From Pelagibacteraceae bacterium TMED65 (GTDB lineage: Bacteria; Pseudomonadota; Alphaproteobacteria; TMED127), in contig NHDS01000011.1 in NCBI GenBank assembly GCA_002167215.1, forward strand, positions 9,506 through 31,589: a DNA stretch of 22,084 nucleotides, given 5' to 3'. Below the pieces are notes generated by a model that was given only the letters and a program-made list of their open reading frames with translations, was not told the DNA's origin and did not search any database. The stretch's first letter is position 1. The number at the start of each line of letters is the position of its first letter. The translations under genes and the position numbers were made by a program. Positions 8,825-17,194 of the stretch are shown here, in pieces.

Positions 8825-9460
8825 ATGAAGAGAGAAAGATTAAAAAAAAAACAAAAAACGAGTAACAGTACAAAATGGATGGAACGTCACATAAATGACG
8901 AGTATGTAATAAAATCAAAATCAGAAGGATACAGATCAAGATCTTCTTATAAGTTATTAGAAATTGAAAAAAAATTTAGTGTATTTAAAAAATGTAATTC
9001 TGTTTTAGATCTTGGATGTGCTCCTGGAGGGTGGTTGCAAATTGCAAAACAAAGGATGCCTGATAAAAGTCTTATTGTTGGAATAGATAAACTAAATATT
9101 GAAAAAATTGATGGTATAGAGTTTATACAAAGAGATATATTTGATCCGAGAATAAATGACTTTCTTTTACAAAAATTTGATAAAAAGTTTAACTTACTTA
9201 TGAGTGATATGTCTCCTAATTCTTCTGGAAATAAAAGCGTCGATCATCTCAGAATTGTTTCTTTAGTTGAGAGGGTTTTAGACTTAGCAAAAATTATTTT
9301 AAAATCTGATGGTTTTCTAATTTCAAAGATATTTCAAGGAGGAGCACAAGGCGAACTTATTAACCTTATGAAAAAAGATTTGAATAATATCAAATATTTT
9401 AAGCCAAAATCCTCTAGAAATACTTCGCCAGAAACATATTTAATTGCAAAAAAAAATTAA
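8825..9460 (+). CDS. rlmE: 23S rRNA (uridine-2552 2'-O)-methyltransferase
   Basis: Methylates the ribose of U2552 in the A-loop of 23S rRNA in the large ribosomal subunit, with S-adenosylmethionine as donor. The catalytic K-D-K-E tetrad is complete: Lys43 (SYKLLEI), Asp128 (MSDMSP), Lys168 (ISKIFQGG) and Glu203 (SPETYLIA), each 4-5 residues after its E. coli counterpart (K38, D124, K164, E199). The SAM loop VLDLGCAPGGW lies at about 60-70. The N terminus is rich in Lys and Arg, as expected for RNA binding. The length of 211 aa matches the family. It follows the phosphatase gene by 5 bp and is probably co-transcribed with it. Confidence 0.95.
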   Translation: MKRERLKKKQKTSNSTKWMERHINDEYVIKSKSEGYRSRSSYKLLEIEKKFSVFKKCNSVLDLGCAPGGWLQIAKQRMPDKSLIVGIDKLNIEKIDGIEFIQRDIFDPRINDFLLQKFDKKFNLLMSDMSPNSSGNKSVDHLRIVSLVERVLDLAKIILKSDGFLISKIFQGGAQGELINLMKKDLNNIKYFKPKSSRNTSPETYLIAKKN

Positions 9461-9502
9461 TTATTTTGTTTTAAATATTTAAATATTCGTTTAAATTATT
9501 TT

Positions 9503-10972
9503 ATGAAGATTTTAATCGAAGCTTTAACATTTGATGATGTCCTTATTGTTCCCTCCAAATCATCAGTTAAACCGTCTGAAACAAGCGTTTCGACTAAAAT
9601 TACGAAATCAATAAGCCTCAATATTCCTTTAATTTCAGCTGCAATGGACACTGTTACCGAATCGAATTTAGCTATTAAAATTGCACAGATGGGTGGTCTG
9701 GGTATAATCCATAAAAATATGGAATCACACGAACAGGCTAACGAAGTAAATAAAGTAAAAAGATTTGAATCAGGCATGGTTGTAAACCCTGTAACAATAA
9801 ATCCAGAATGCTCATTAAATTATGCCTTAGAATTGAAAAAGAAATATAATATTTCTGGGATCCCCGTTGTTGAGCCTGAAACAAAAAAATTAGTTGGAAT
9901 ACTTACAAATAGAGACATCAGATTCGCCAAAAACCTGGATCAAAAAGTAAGCACACTAATGACTAAAGATAATTTAATTACAGTTAAAGAAAATATATCG
10001 ATGGAGCATGCACAAAAACTCTTACATGAACATAGAATTGAAAAATTACTGGTTGTTGATTCAAAATTTAAATGTGTTGGCTTGATAACTGTAAAAGATA
10101 TTGAAAAAGCAGAAAAATTTCCGTTTGCCTCTAAAGACAAATTTGGAAGGCTTTTAGTAGGTGCTGCAGTAGGCGTCGGAAAAGAACAAGGAATAGGAAG
10201 GATAAAACTTTTAGAAAAATCTGGAGTTGATGTTATAGTTATTGATACAGCTCATGGTCATTCCAAAAATGTCATTGAGACCTTAAAGCAAACAAAAAAA
10301 CTGTATCCACATCTTCAAGTGATTGTTGGTAATATCGCTACTTCTGGAGCGGCTAAAGACCTTATTAAATATGGTGCAGATGCCTTAAAAGTTGGCATTG
10401 GTCCAGGTTCAATATGCACAACCAGAGTTGTAGCAGGAGTAGGTGTTCCTCAAATACATGCAATATCAGAAACTTACAAAGTTGCAAAAAAAAGTAAAAT
10501 CCCTATTATTTCAGATGGAGGAATAAAGTATTCTGGAGATATTGCAAAAGCTATAGCTTTTGGAGCTGACGTAGTGATGATTGGGTCACTTTTTGCTGGA
10601 ACTGATGAGTCTCCAGGGGAGATTTTTCTATCTAATGGAAGAACATATAAGTCTTACAGAGGTATGGGTTCAATCGCCGCCATGGGCAAAGGCTCAGCAG
10701 ATAGATACTTTCAAGAAGAAGTTATGAATAATGATAAGTTTGTTCCTGAAGGAGTCGAGGGTAGGGTGCCTTACAGAGGGCCTGTAGTAAAGATCATTGA
10801 ACAATTAATTGGAGGTCTTAAAGCCTCTCTCGGATATACAGGTAATAAAAATTTGAACGACTTTAAAAAAAATGTAGAAGTTATAAAAATTACTTCAGCT
10901 GGTTTGAATGAAAGTCATGTCCATAGTATTTCAATCACCAGAGAGTCGCCAAACTATCAACAAAATAAATGA
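9503..10972 (+). CDS. guaB: Inosine-5'-monophosphate dehydrogenase
   Basis: Oxidises IMP to XMP with NAD+, the rate-limiting step of GMP synthesis. The 489-aa TIM-barrel enzyme begins [16 protein letters not shown]. Two CBS domains are inserted at about residues 92-205. The active-site loop [17 protein letters not shown] carries catalytic Cys305, the E. coli number. [34 protein letters not shown] and [10 protein letters not shown] follow, and the flap holds [12 protein letters not shown]. It is complete, with no missing key residue. Its stop overlaps the guaA start by 4 bp, so the two purine genes are translationally coupled; no gene lies between them. No clear Shine-Dalgarno precedes the ATG. 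Confidence 0.98.
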   Translation: MKILIEALTFDDVLIVPSKSSVKPSETSVSTKITKSISLNIPLISAAMDTVTESNLAIKIAQMGGLGIIHKNMESHEQANEVNKVKRFESGMVVNPVTINPECSLNYALELKKKYNISGIPVVEPETKKLVGILTNRDIRFAKNLDQKVSTLMTKDNLITVKENISMEHAQKLLHEHRIEKLLVVDSKFKCVGLITVKDIEKAEKFPFASKDKFGRLLVGAAVGVGKEQGIGRIKLLEKSGVDVIVIDTAHGHSKNVIETLKQTKKLYPHLQVIVGNIATSGAAKDLIKYGADALKVGIGPGSICTTRVVAGVGVPQIHAISETYKVAKKSKIPIISDGGIKYSGDIAKAIAFGADVVMIGSLFAGTDESPGEIFLSNGRTYKSYRGMGSIAAMGKGSADRYFQEEVMNNDKFVPEGVEGRVPYRGPVVKIIEQLIGGLKASLGYTGNKNLNDFKKNVEVIKITSAGLNESHVHSISITRESPNYQQNK

Positions 10973-12519
10973 AAGAGTCAATTTTAATAGTTGATTTTGG
11001 ATCACAGGTTACAAAATTAATCGCAAGAAGAATAAGAGAAATAGGTGTCTTTAGTCAAGTTATTCCTTTTACAGAAATAAAAAAAAACAAATTGGATTAC
11101 AGTTTTGTCAAAGGAATAATTTTTTCAGGAGGACCAAAATCAGTCAAAGAAAAAAACGCTCCAAAAATTAATTCTTTTATCTATAACCTTGGTATTCCGA
11201 TTTTAGGTATTTGTTATGGATTACAATTAATTGCAAAAAATTTTGGAGGAAATGTGGCTCCTTCAACTGATAGGGAATTTGGAAAAAGAGAATTACTAAT
11301 TAAAAGAAAATCACCTCTTTTCAATAACGTAATTGAAATTAATAAAAAACAACAAATTTGGATGAGTCATTCAGATAAAATTTCAAGTTTGCCAAAAGAT
11401 TTTGAACAAATTGCTTCCAGTCAAAACTGTGAATTTGCTGTAATACAAAATCTAAATAAAAAAATTTTTGGAGTACAATTTCACCCTGAAGTAGTTCACA
11501 GTATTGGTGGAAAAAAAATTATAAAAAATTTTGTTAGGGATATTTGTCAATGTAAGTTTGAGTGGAACATGAAATTATTTAAAAAAGAAGTTTTAGAAAA
11601 AATTAAAGATCAAGTCGGGACAAATAAGATAATTTGCGGATTATCAGGTGGTGTTGACTCCACTGTTACTGCCAAACTTATTCATGAAGCCGTTCCCAAA
11701 AATCTGATATGTGTTTTTGTCGACACAGGTTTTATGAGAAAAGGAGAAAGGCAACAAATAAACTTTTTATTTAAAAAAAACTTTAAAATTAAACTAAAAG
11801 TAATAAGTGCTAAAAAATCTTTTTTTATTAAATTAAAAGGTATAAGCGATCCAGAAAAGAAACGAAAAATAATTGGCAAAGAATTTATTAGAATATTTGA
11901 AGATTATGCATTAAAACAAAAAAATATAAAATATCTAGCTCAGGGAACCTTATATCCTGATGTAATAGAATCCTCTTCAAAGATTGGAAAAACAACAGTA
12001 ACAATTAAATCTCATCATAATGTTGGTGGCTTGCCAAAAAAAATGAAACTAAAGTTATTGGAACCCCTAAATGAATTATTTAAGGATGAAGTTAGAGATT
12101 TAGGAAGAGAATTAAATATTCCAAAAATTTTTACAAATAGGCACCCTTTTCCTGGTCCTGGTTTGGCAATAAGGTTGATAGGTGAGGTAAATGAAAAGGA
12201 CATATCAATACTAAGAAAGGCTGACGATATTTTCATTAAATTAATAAAAGACGAGGGTATTTATGATGATATATGGCAGGCATTCTGTGTGCTGTTACCT
12301 CTTAGGACAGTGGGGGTAATGGGTGATAAAAGAACCTATGAAAAAATTTGTGTTTTAAGGGCAGTAACATCTGTCGACGGAATGACTGCAGAGGCATATA
12401 AGTTTAAATGTAAATTTATTGAAAAATGCGCAAATGAGATTGTTAATAAAGTTCCTGGAATTAATAGAGTTTGTTATGACTATACTTCCAAGCCTCCAGG
12501 AACTATTGAGTTTGAATAG
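10969..12519 (+). CDS. guaA: GMP synthase (glutamine-hydrolysing)
   Basis: Converts XMP to GMP using ATP and ammonia from glutamine. The N-terminal class I amidotransferase domain (about 1-190) has the nucleophile Cys82 in GICYGLQL and the partners His172 and Glu174 in VQFHPEVVHS. The ATP-pyrophosphatase domain follows, with the P-loop SGGVDS at 226-231. The C-terminal dimerisation and XMP-binding domain includes NRHPFPGPGLAIRLIGEV and ends in CYDYTSKPPGTIEFE. The 516-aa length is normal. It shares an ATGA overlap with guaB. An orphan methyltransferase starts 11 bp after its stop and may be read through from this operon. Confidence 0.98.
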   Translation: MKESILIVDFGSQVTKLIARRIREIGVFSQVIPFTEIKKNKLDYSFVKGIIFSGGPKSVKEKNAPKINSFIYNLGIPILGICYGLQLIAKNFGGNVAPSTDREFGKRELLIKRKSPLFNNVIEINKKQQIWMSHSDKISSLPKDFEQIASSQNCEFAVIQNLNKKIFGVQFHPEVVHSIGGKKIIKNFVRDICQCKFEWNMKLFKKEVLEKIKDQVGTNKIICGLSGGVDSTVTAKLIHEAVPKNLICVFVDTGFMRKGERQQINFLFKKNFKIKLKVISAKKSFFIKLKGISDPEKKRKIIGKEFIRIFEDYALKQKNIKYLAQGTLYPDVIESSSKIGKTTVTIKSHHNVGGLPKKMKLKLLEPLNELFKDEVRDLGRELNIPKIFTNRHPFPGPGLAIRLIGEVNEKDISILRKADDIFIKLIKDEGIYDDIWQAFCVLLPLRTVGVMGDKRTYEKICVLRAVTSVDGMTAEAYKFKCKFIEKCANEIVNKVPGINRVCYDYTSKPPGTIEFE

Positions 12520-12530
12520 TCGAATTTGAA

Positions 12531-13406
12531 ATGATTAATGGTGATAATAAATTATCAACTATCAAACGTCTATTGTATTTCATTCAATGTATAATTGATC
12601 ATAATAAAGGGTCACATTTTCACTTAGATATTTTAAATCCAAAATTATCAATAAAAAATCTGAAGATCAATAAACTAAGTCCTTCAAGACTATTATGTGA
12701 TGCATTCTGGAATACTATAGATTATAAAGTGTTGTCAAAGCAACTTGGTGCGAAGTTGAATATTATTGATTTAGGTTGTGGTAATGGTGATTATGGTAAA
12801 TTTATTAAGACATTAGCAGATAAATCCTTTGGTTCATATACTGGATTAGATATTTATAAAGATAAAAAATTTCCATCATATTTTGGGCACATAAAGTCAA
12901 AGGCAGAAAACACCTATAAGTTTATAAAAAAAGATAATAATTTTATTATGAGCCAGTCTGCGTTAGAACATATTGAATTAGATTTTGATGCAATTAAAGA
13001 GGTCACTAGAACCCTTATTAAAAATAAAAAGCCATTTCTTCAAATTCACATGGTGCCAGCAGCTTATAGTCTATGGTTGTATTTATGGCATGGTTGGAGA
13101 CAATATTCAAAAAAGAATCTTTCTTTGTTTAGCGAAAAATTAACTAAAGATTTTCCATTAAATATTTCTATAGTTCCTATTGGTAGTAAAAATACATTCT
13201 GGTCACATTTTAATAATATTACTATTCCTTATTATACTAATAAAAAGATAAGAATAAACGGATGGTATACTCAGAAGGGTGTTACTCATAATATTTTAAA
13301 ATCAGTTCTTTTAGACTTGAATTGTAATACAGAAAAAATGAATTCATTTTGGGCATTTATAATTTCAAGTAAGTCAGTTGAATTAAAATTTAAAAGTATA
13401 TTATAG
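12531..13406 (+). CDS. Class I SAM-dependent methyltransferase, substrate unknown
   Basis: A 291-aa protein with a Rossmann methyltransferase core. Motif I is NIIDLGCGNGDYGKF at about 77-91, an acidic residue ends strand 2 (YTGLDIY, about 103-109), and the MSQSALEHIE motif at 140-149 is typical of Methyltransf_11/25-like enzymes. The roughly 60-residue N-terminal region and the last 100 residues have no motif I recognise. It starts 11 bp after guaA on the same strand and may be transcribed from the guaBA operon. Unlike the following genes it has no sigma-54-type site upstream, so it may not belong to that regulon. A role in surface sugar or lipid methylation is possible only by neighbourhood. 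Confidence 0.75.
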   Translation: MINGDNKLSTIKRLLYFIQCIIDHNKGSHFHLDILNPKLSIKNLKINKLSPSRLLCDAFWNTIDYKVLSKQLGAKLNIIDLGCGNGDYGKFIKTLADKSFGSYTGLDIYKDKKFPSYFGHIKSKAENTYKFIKKDNNFIMSQSALEHIELDFDAIKEVTRTLIKNKKPFLQIHMVPAAYSLWLYLWHGWRQYSKKNLSLFSEKLTKDFPLNISIVPIGSKNTFWSHFNNITIPYYTNKKIRINGWYTQKGVTHNILKSVLLDLNCNTEKMNSFWAFIISSKSVELKFKSIL

Positions 13407-13459
13407 AGAATAATTGGTAAATTTATTTTAAAAATAGACTGCTACTTTTTTTTTTTAAC

Positions 13460-13474
13460 TGGTATGGATTTTGC
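13460..13474 (+). promoter_or_regulatory. Sigma-54 (-24/-12) promoter for fliB
   Basis: TGGTATGGATTTTGC followed by TC matches the RpoN consensus TGGCAy-N5-TTGCw, with exact GG-N10-GC spacing. It shares the terminal TTGCTC with the copies at 15574-15588 and 17099-17113. The predicted transcription start, about 12 nt past the -12 cytosine, is near 13486, at the GTG proposed as the fliB start. The -12 box overlaps the alternative TTG start at 13471. Confidence 0.7.
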
Positions 13475-13485
13475 TCAGATCTTGG

Positions 13486-14652
13486 GTGTTAAAAACATCA
13501 TATTTTGATAAGTTTGAATGTATAGGATCAAAATGTTCTAATTCTTGTTGCATAGGATGGACAATAGATCTCGATATGAATACATTCGTAAAATATTTAG
13601 AGCAAAAAGATTCAAAAATTACGAATAATTTATTAAAAAATTCAAATCCTACATTTGATAAATTTGCCAAGATTAAATTAGATAAACATGGTAGATGTAG
13701 TTTTTTATGTAAGGATAATTTATGTAATATACAGAAAAAATATTCTAAAAGTCTTTTATCACAAACTTGTTCTAGTTTTCCTAGACGCAAGGTGAATTTC
13801 GGATCAACAGAAATCTCATCAGGAATGATAAGTTGTCCTGAAATCTCAAGATTACTATTTTCTGACAATAATTCTTTAAAAATAGTTAACCAAGAAAACA
13901 AAATACAAAGCCCTCAAAATCTAAATATTATCCCAGATGAATACAGAGATGATAATTATGCAATTAATGGTGAGAAAATATTTAAACTTCTTTTACAAAC
14001 CTATAATGACAAAAGCATTTCTTTGGAGGTTTGTTTATCAATTACAAATCAAATAATATCTGAAGTGGAGAAAGCTAATGTAGATTCAGAAAAAGTTGAA
14101 AAAATCTTCCATTACATTAAGGACTTTTTTATGAATTATAACTTTGAAAGAATAGAAAATACTTTTTTTCAAGTAAATTTCGCAAAGGGTTTTTTTGAAA
14201 GCTTTTTAAAATCAAAAATGAATGGCAAACTTTCACATGTTATAAAAAAGTTATACATGTCCAGTTTTATGAATTTAAGTCAAGAAAACATAGTAAAACT
14301 TTTTTCAGAAAAGAGAGATACAGTATTTAAGCAATTTTTGTATAATAATAAAAATATATACAAAAAATTTTTCATACATGAACTTTTTGGAAAAGTATCA
14401 TTACTTACAAATAGTAATACAAATTCTAAAGATGCCTTTTATGTTATCCTATTTACTGCAATTGTTTCCAGGATAATTCTGATCTTTGGATCTATGTTCA
14501 AAAAAAATCTATCTTTAAATGATTTTATTGAAGTAATTTCCCTGGTATCAAGATATTTTGGTGCAAAAGAAAAGCTTGGAAAAGCTGAACAAATTCTTAT
14601 AAAATCTAACGATGATGATGATTTCACATCATTGTTTTGTCTATTATTTTGA
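13486..14652 (+). CDS. fliB: FliB-type flagellin lysine N-methylase
   Basis: Homologue of FliB, which N-methylates surface lysines of flagellin. It carries the family's two cysteine clusters: CIGSKCSNSCCIGW near the N terminus, and CSFLCKDNLCNIQ with TCSSFPRR about 50 residues later, which resemble the metal-binding CxxCxxCC class. The C-terminal two thirds are helical and diverged. Family members usually open directly with a leucine-lysine-tyrosine stretch like LKTSYFDKFECIG, which favours the GTG at 13486 (388 aa). A TTG at 13471 would add five residues but lies inside the sigma-54 promoter. No other flagellar gene is in the window, so the target is inferred from the family and promoter type; another surface protein is possible. 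Confidence 0.82.
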   Translation: MLKTSYFDKFECIGSKCSNSCCIGWTIDLDMNTFVKYLEQKDSKITNNLLKNSNPTFDKFAKIKLDKHGRCSFLCKDNLCNIQKKYSKSLLSQTCSSFPRRKVNFGSTEISSGMISCPEISRLLFSDNNSLKIVNQENKIQSPQNLNIIPDEYRDDNYAINGEKIFKLLLQTYNDKSISLEVCLSITNQIISEVEKANVDSEKVEKIFHYIKDFFMNYNFERIENTFFQVNFAKGFFESFLKSKMNGKLSHVIKKLYMSSFMNLSQENIVKLFSEKRDTVFKQFLYNNKNIYKKFFIHELFGKVSLLTNSNTNSKDAFYVILFTAIVSRIILIFGSMFKKNLSLNDFIEVISLVSRYFGAKEKLGKAEQILIKSNDDDDFTSLFCLLF

Positions 14653-14667
14653 TTTTTTATTTTAGAA

Positions 14668-15561
14668 TCAATTATTTCTATAAATTATATTTTCAATTAC
14701 ATCACTGGAATTAAAGTGAGCATATTTACATGCCAAATCAAAATTAGGTTCCATGAAAATGTTATTTATATCCTTTGGCACATCATTAAATAGATTCATG
14801 TATTTTCTTTTTACAAAAAAAGCGTTTGATCCAGTGTGTGCATTACAACAAATAAGTTTGTATTCATAACCTTCAAAAAGCTGATTAAAACTCTCTAAAG
14901 AGGCACCATAGTTATCATCTAATATCCAATTATGAAATCTGTTGTATTTCATTACAAATTCAATAGGAGGGAAAAATTTAGGATTATACTCAACAATAAA
15001 AAGTTTAGGATGCAATTTACTACTTAATAATTTTTTACAAAAATGAAAATCATTTCCGTCTAAATCTAGTGAAATAACATCAAGCTCCTTGATTTTCATT
15101 TTATTCATATTTGTTTCTGTAATTTCTAAAATATTATCAGTTGTTATCCAGTTCTTTGTATAATTAAAATTCTTAGTATTTTTATATTTAAAAATCAAAT
15201 CTTCTCCGCCAGCCCAAAAACCTCTCCAACCTAAGGAAGCTAATAACAAAGTATTATTTTCTAATCCATCTCCAACACCAAATTCAGCATAAGCACCTTT
15301 TTTTATTTTAAGTCTTCTAATAATTTCATAAGTTAATCCATCTTCATCAGTTTGAGAAAAACATTTCCTTCCGTATTTATTAAAAGGGTTAATGCAACCC
15401 TTTTTTCGAATATTATACCCCTGTTTGACAATTAGATCTTTTATTATGGTTAGCAGTTGACTATGTAAAGCTGACTGATCATTATTTTTCTTCAACTCAA
15501 GAATGAGTTGATCAATAGATTCGATTGAATTATTCTCTTTAAAAAAATTATTTTGATCCAT
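14668..15561 (-). CDS. FkbM-like putative methyltransferase
   Basis: A 297-aa soluble protein with no membrane segment. After a helical N terminus it shows FSQTDEDGLTYEI (about 68-80), then AYAEFGVGDGLENNTLLL at about 91-107, which occupies the place of a SAM-binding glycine loop. ELDVISLDLDGNDFHF (about 159-174) and IVEYNPKFFPP follow. This pattern resembles FkbM/Methyltransf_21-like proteins common in surface-polysaccharide and O-methylated-sugar loci. The substrate is unknown, and the catalytic assignment rests on fold-like motifs. It converges on fliB across 15 bp and has its own sigma-54-type promoter. That promoter predicts a start of transcription about one base before the ATG, so the mRNA may be leaderless. 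Confidence 0.65.
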   Translation of the reverse strand: MDQNNFFKENNSIESIDQLILELKKNNDQSALHSQLLTIIKDLIVKQGYNIRKKGCINPFNKYGRKCFSQTDEDGLTYEIIRRLKIKKGAYAEFGVGDGLENNTLLLASLGWRGFWAGGEDLIFKYKNTKNFNYTKNWITTDNILEITETNMNKMKIKELDVISLDLDGNDFHFCKKLLSSKLHPKLFIVEYNPKFFPPIEFVMKYNRFHNWILDDNYGASLESFNQLFEGYEYKLICCNAHTGSNAFFVKRKYMNLFNDVPKDINNIFMEPNFDLACKYAHFNSSDVIENIIYRNN

Positions 15562-15573
15562 AACCAGTTTAGA

Positions 15574-15588
15574 GCAAATAATATGCCA
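15574..15588 (-). promoter_or_regulatory. Sigma-54 (-24/-12) promoter for the FkbM-like gene
   Basis: On the minus strand this reads TGGCATATTATTTGC, followed by TCT: a near-perfect RpoN promoter with GG-N10-GC. The predicted start is near 15562, adjoining the ATG at 15561. It lies in the 88-bp gap after the TPR-glycosyltransferase stop, so the two minus-strand genes can be transcribed separately. Confidence 0.78.
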
Positions 15589-15649
15589 TTAAATACTTAA
15601 GTGAATTTTCATATTCTAATCAAATAAATACCATGATCTGATAGAAGAA

Positions 15650-16948
15650 TTATTTTAAATATTTTTCTAAATTGTTTTTAATCTCTTCTAACGGGTGAAA
15701 CCAGTTATTTAGATTTTTTTGTTTAAATTTATTAACACTTTTATAAATTACTCCATTTTTACTTTCATTCCATCTTGGATCATGAACTTTAGAGAGTAAT
15801 AAATAAGTTTTCTTGTCTAATAAACCTGCTAAATGCACAAGAGATGTGCAAGTTGAAATAACCAAGTCCATTTTTGAAAGAAGAAATGCAGTATCAGTGA
15901 AATCATTAAGGTAAGGGTTAAAGTTAAAAAAATTTTCTCTATTATTTATAATATTAATATCCTGTAAGGATGAAACCTTTTGCATTACAAAAAAATTAAT
16001 ATTTTTATTTTCAAGTATTTTATTAAAAAATTCTAATTTAACTGATCTAAATGAATTTCTTGTTTGACTGCTTCTTCCACTCCAGGCTATGCCAACACGA
16101 AGTTTTTTTTGAGATAATAATTTCTTTACTTTTCTTGGATAATCATTGAAACTTCTTGGTAAAGTTGAAACGTCTATTTTCAATTGCTCTCTTACTAGTT
16201 TCGATTTATAAAATAAAAATGGTAAACTCATACTATAGATTTTATAATCAAAAGATTTAAGTTCGTCTTTTGATAATTTTTTACTAATTTTAATTTTTTG
16301 CAGTTCTTTTACGGATTTGAGCAGGTTATATAACTTTTCATTTACTAAGTATGTAATGTTCATACCTAACAAATTTAATTTCTTAAGATAAAGGCAAATC
16401 ATAAGTTGGTCTCCGAAACCCTGTTCACCAATTACTAGAATACTCTTTTCTCCGTTTATTGTTTTCAAGTCTTTTAATTCAGTTAAGTGTCCTTCTTCAA
16501 AGTTCTTATGTAATAACAGGCACCTTTTTTTATCTCTTTCTTCATACAATAATAAACCTTTCGAATAGTCTCCTGATGTTTGTTCTAAAAGAGACAGATT
16601 TAATTTTGCCCATTCTGAATTCTTATCAATTTTAAGAGTTTTATTATAAAAATGTTCAGCAACATCATATTTTTCTGATTCATAGTAATATAGACCTAGT
16701 GCACATATAGTACTTGGATTTGTTGGATTTATTTTATTTGCAGTTTCAAAACACATTTTTGCCATTTCAAAATCTAGATTTTTCAAATGTGCAAAACCTA
16801 ACTCTACCCAAATATTTGAGTCATGGGGATTATTACCAATAATATTACTAAATAAGTTTATTCCCTCGATTAAATCACCTTGAGAATAACGATGATATGC
16901 TTGAGAACTTAGAATATCAGAATAGTTATTTACTTTAAAATTACTCAT
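15650..16948 (-). CDS. TPR-repeat glycosyltransferase-like protein
   Basis: A 432-aa two-part protein. Residues about 15-140 hold three to four tetratricopeptide repeats (for example GFAHLKNLDFEMAKMCFETA at 51-70 and ALGLYYYESEKYDVAEHFYN). From about 165 onward a GT-B-like region resembles family 9 / heptosyltransferase-type enzymes: GEQGFGDQLMICLYLKKL at 174-191, VGIAWSGRSSQTRNSFRSV at 285-303, and a donor-site-like segment DLVISTCTSLVHLAGLLDKKTYLLL near 360-384. Such TPR-GT proteins are frequent in Alphaproteobacteria and often sit in surface or flagellin modification loci. TPRs probably recognise the protein or glycan acceptor. It is divergent from rfbF across 246 bp. The acceptor and sugar are not readable. 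Confidence 0.78.
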   Translation of the reverse strand: MSNFKVNNYSDILSSQAYHRYSQGDLIEGINLFSNIIGNNPHDSNIWVELGFAHLKNLDFEMAKMCFETANKINPTNPSTICALGLYYYESEKYDVAEHFYNKTLKIDKNSEWAKLNLSLLEQTSGDYSKGLLLYEERDKKRCLLLHKNFEEGHLTELKDLKTINGEKSILVIGEQGFGDQLMICLYLKKLNLLGMNITYLVNEKLYNLLKSVKELQKIKISKKLSKDELKSFDYKIYSMSLPFLFYKSKLVREQLKIDVSTLPRSFNDYPRKVKKLLSQKKLRVGIAWSGRSSQTRNSFRSVKLEFFNKILENKNINFFVMQKVSSLQDINIINNRENFFNFNPYLNDFTDTAFLLSKMDLVISTCTSLVHLAGLLDKKTYLLLSKVHDPRWNESKNGVIYKSVNKFKQKNLNNWFHPLEEIKNNLEKYLK

Positions 16949-16965
16949 TTAATTTCGATACTTCT

Positions 16966-16980
16966 TCAAGTATTGTGCCA
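16966..16980 (-). promoter_or_regulatory. Degenerate sigma-54-like site before the TPR-glycosyltransferase
   Basis: On the minus strand this reads TGGCACAATACTTGA. The -24 box is perfect, but the -12 dinucleotide at the right spacing is GA, not GC. A real start would fall near 16954, six bases before the ATG. It counts because of its position and the intact sites on neighbouring genes; alone it would be weak. Confidence 0.4.
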
Positions 16981-17079
16981 ACTAAAATGAAAGAAATCAT
17001 CAATTTTAAAATCAATAGAAACCGTATGTAATTTTTTCAAATTCCAATAATAGTAAAAATCTTAGAATATGTAAAACTA

Positions 17080-17093
17080 AGCAGTATTCTGCT
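17080..17093. promoter_or_regulatory. Inverted repeat just upstream of the rfbF sigma-54 promoter
   Basis: AGCAG-TATT-CTGCT is a perfect 5-bp inverted repeat ending 5 bp before the -24 element at 17099. It may be a binding site for a dimeric regulator. RpoN activators normally bind further upstream, so a repressor or accessory factor is as likely. I saw no second full copy near the other sigma-54 sites. Confidence 0.3.
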
Positions 17094-17098
17094 AACAG

Positions 17099-17113
17099 TG
17101 GCATAAATTTTGC
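17099..17113 (+). promoter_or_regulatory. Sigma-54 (-24/-12) promoter for rfbF-rfbG
   Basis: TGGCATAAATTTTGC followed by TC matches the RpoN consensus with exact GG-N10-GC spacing. The predicted start near 17125 gives a leader of about 70 nt, the longest of the set. It lies in the 246-bp gap between the divergent TPR-glycosyltransferase and rfbF genes. No other strong signal or small gene is visible in that gap. Confidence 0.8.
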
Positions 17114-17182
17114 TCAATAATCTCAGATATTACGAGACAGTTATGACAATCAAATTTTCTTTAATGTTTATAGTTCAAAATT

Positions 17183-17187
17183 AGGAG
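17183..17187 (+). promoter_or_regulatory. Shine-Dalgarno of rfbF
   Basis: AGGAG lies 7 bp before the ATG at 17195. It is one of the few clear ribosome-binding sites in the window and fixes the rfbF start. Confidence 0.75.
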
Positions 17188-17194
17188 CTTATAA

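Noticed and set aside
9461..9502. AT-rich palindromic sequence (TTTAAATATTTAAA type) between rlmE and guaB, considered as a terminator.
   Set aside because: The stem would be pure A/T with no loop or following U-tract of note, so it would not be stable; simple composition explains it.
13471..13485. TTG at 13471 as the start of fliB.
   Set aside because: It lies inside the -12 element of the promoter, and the five extra residues are not family-like; the GTG at 13486 fits better.
14722..14737. A minus-strand TGGCATGTAAATATGC stretch resembling the sigma-54 motif.
   Set aside because: The spacing is GG-N11-GC, one base too long, and it lies inside the FkbM-like coding region pointing at no start codon.
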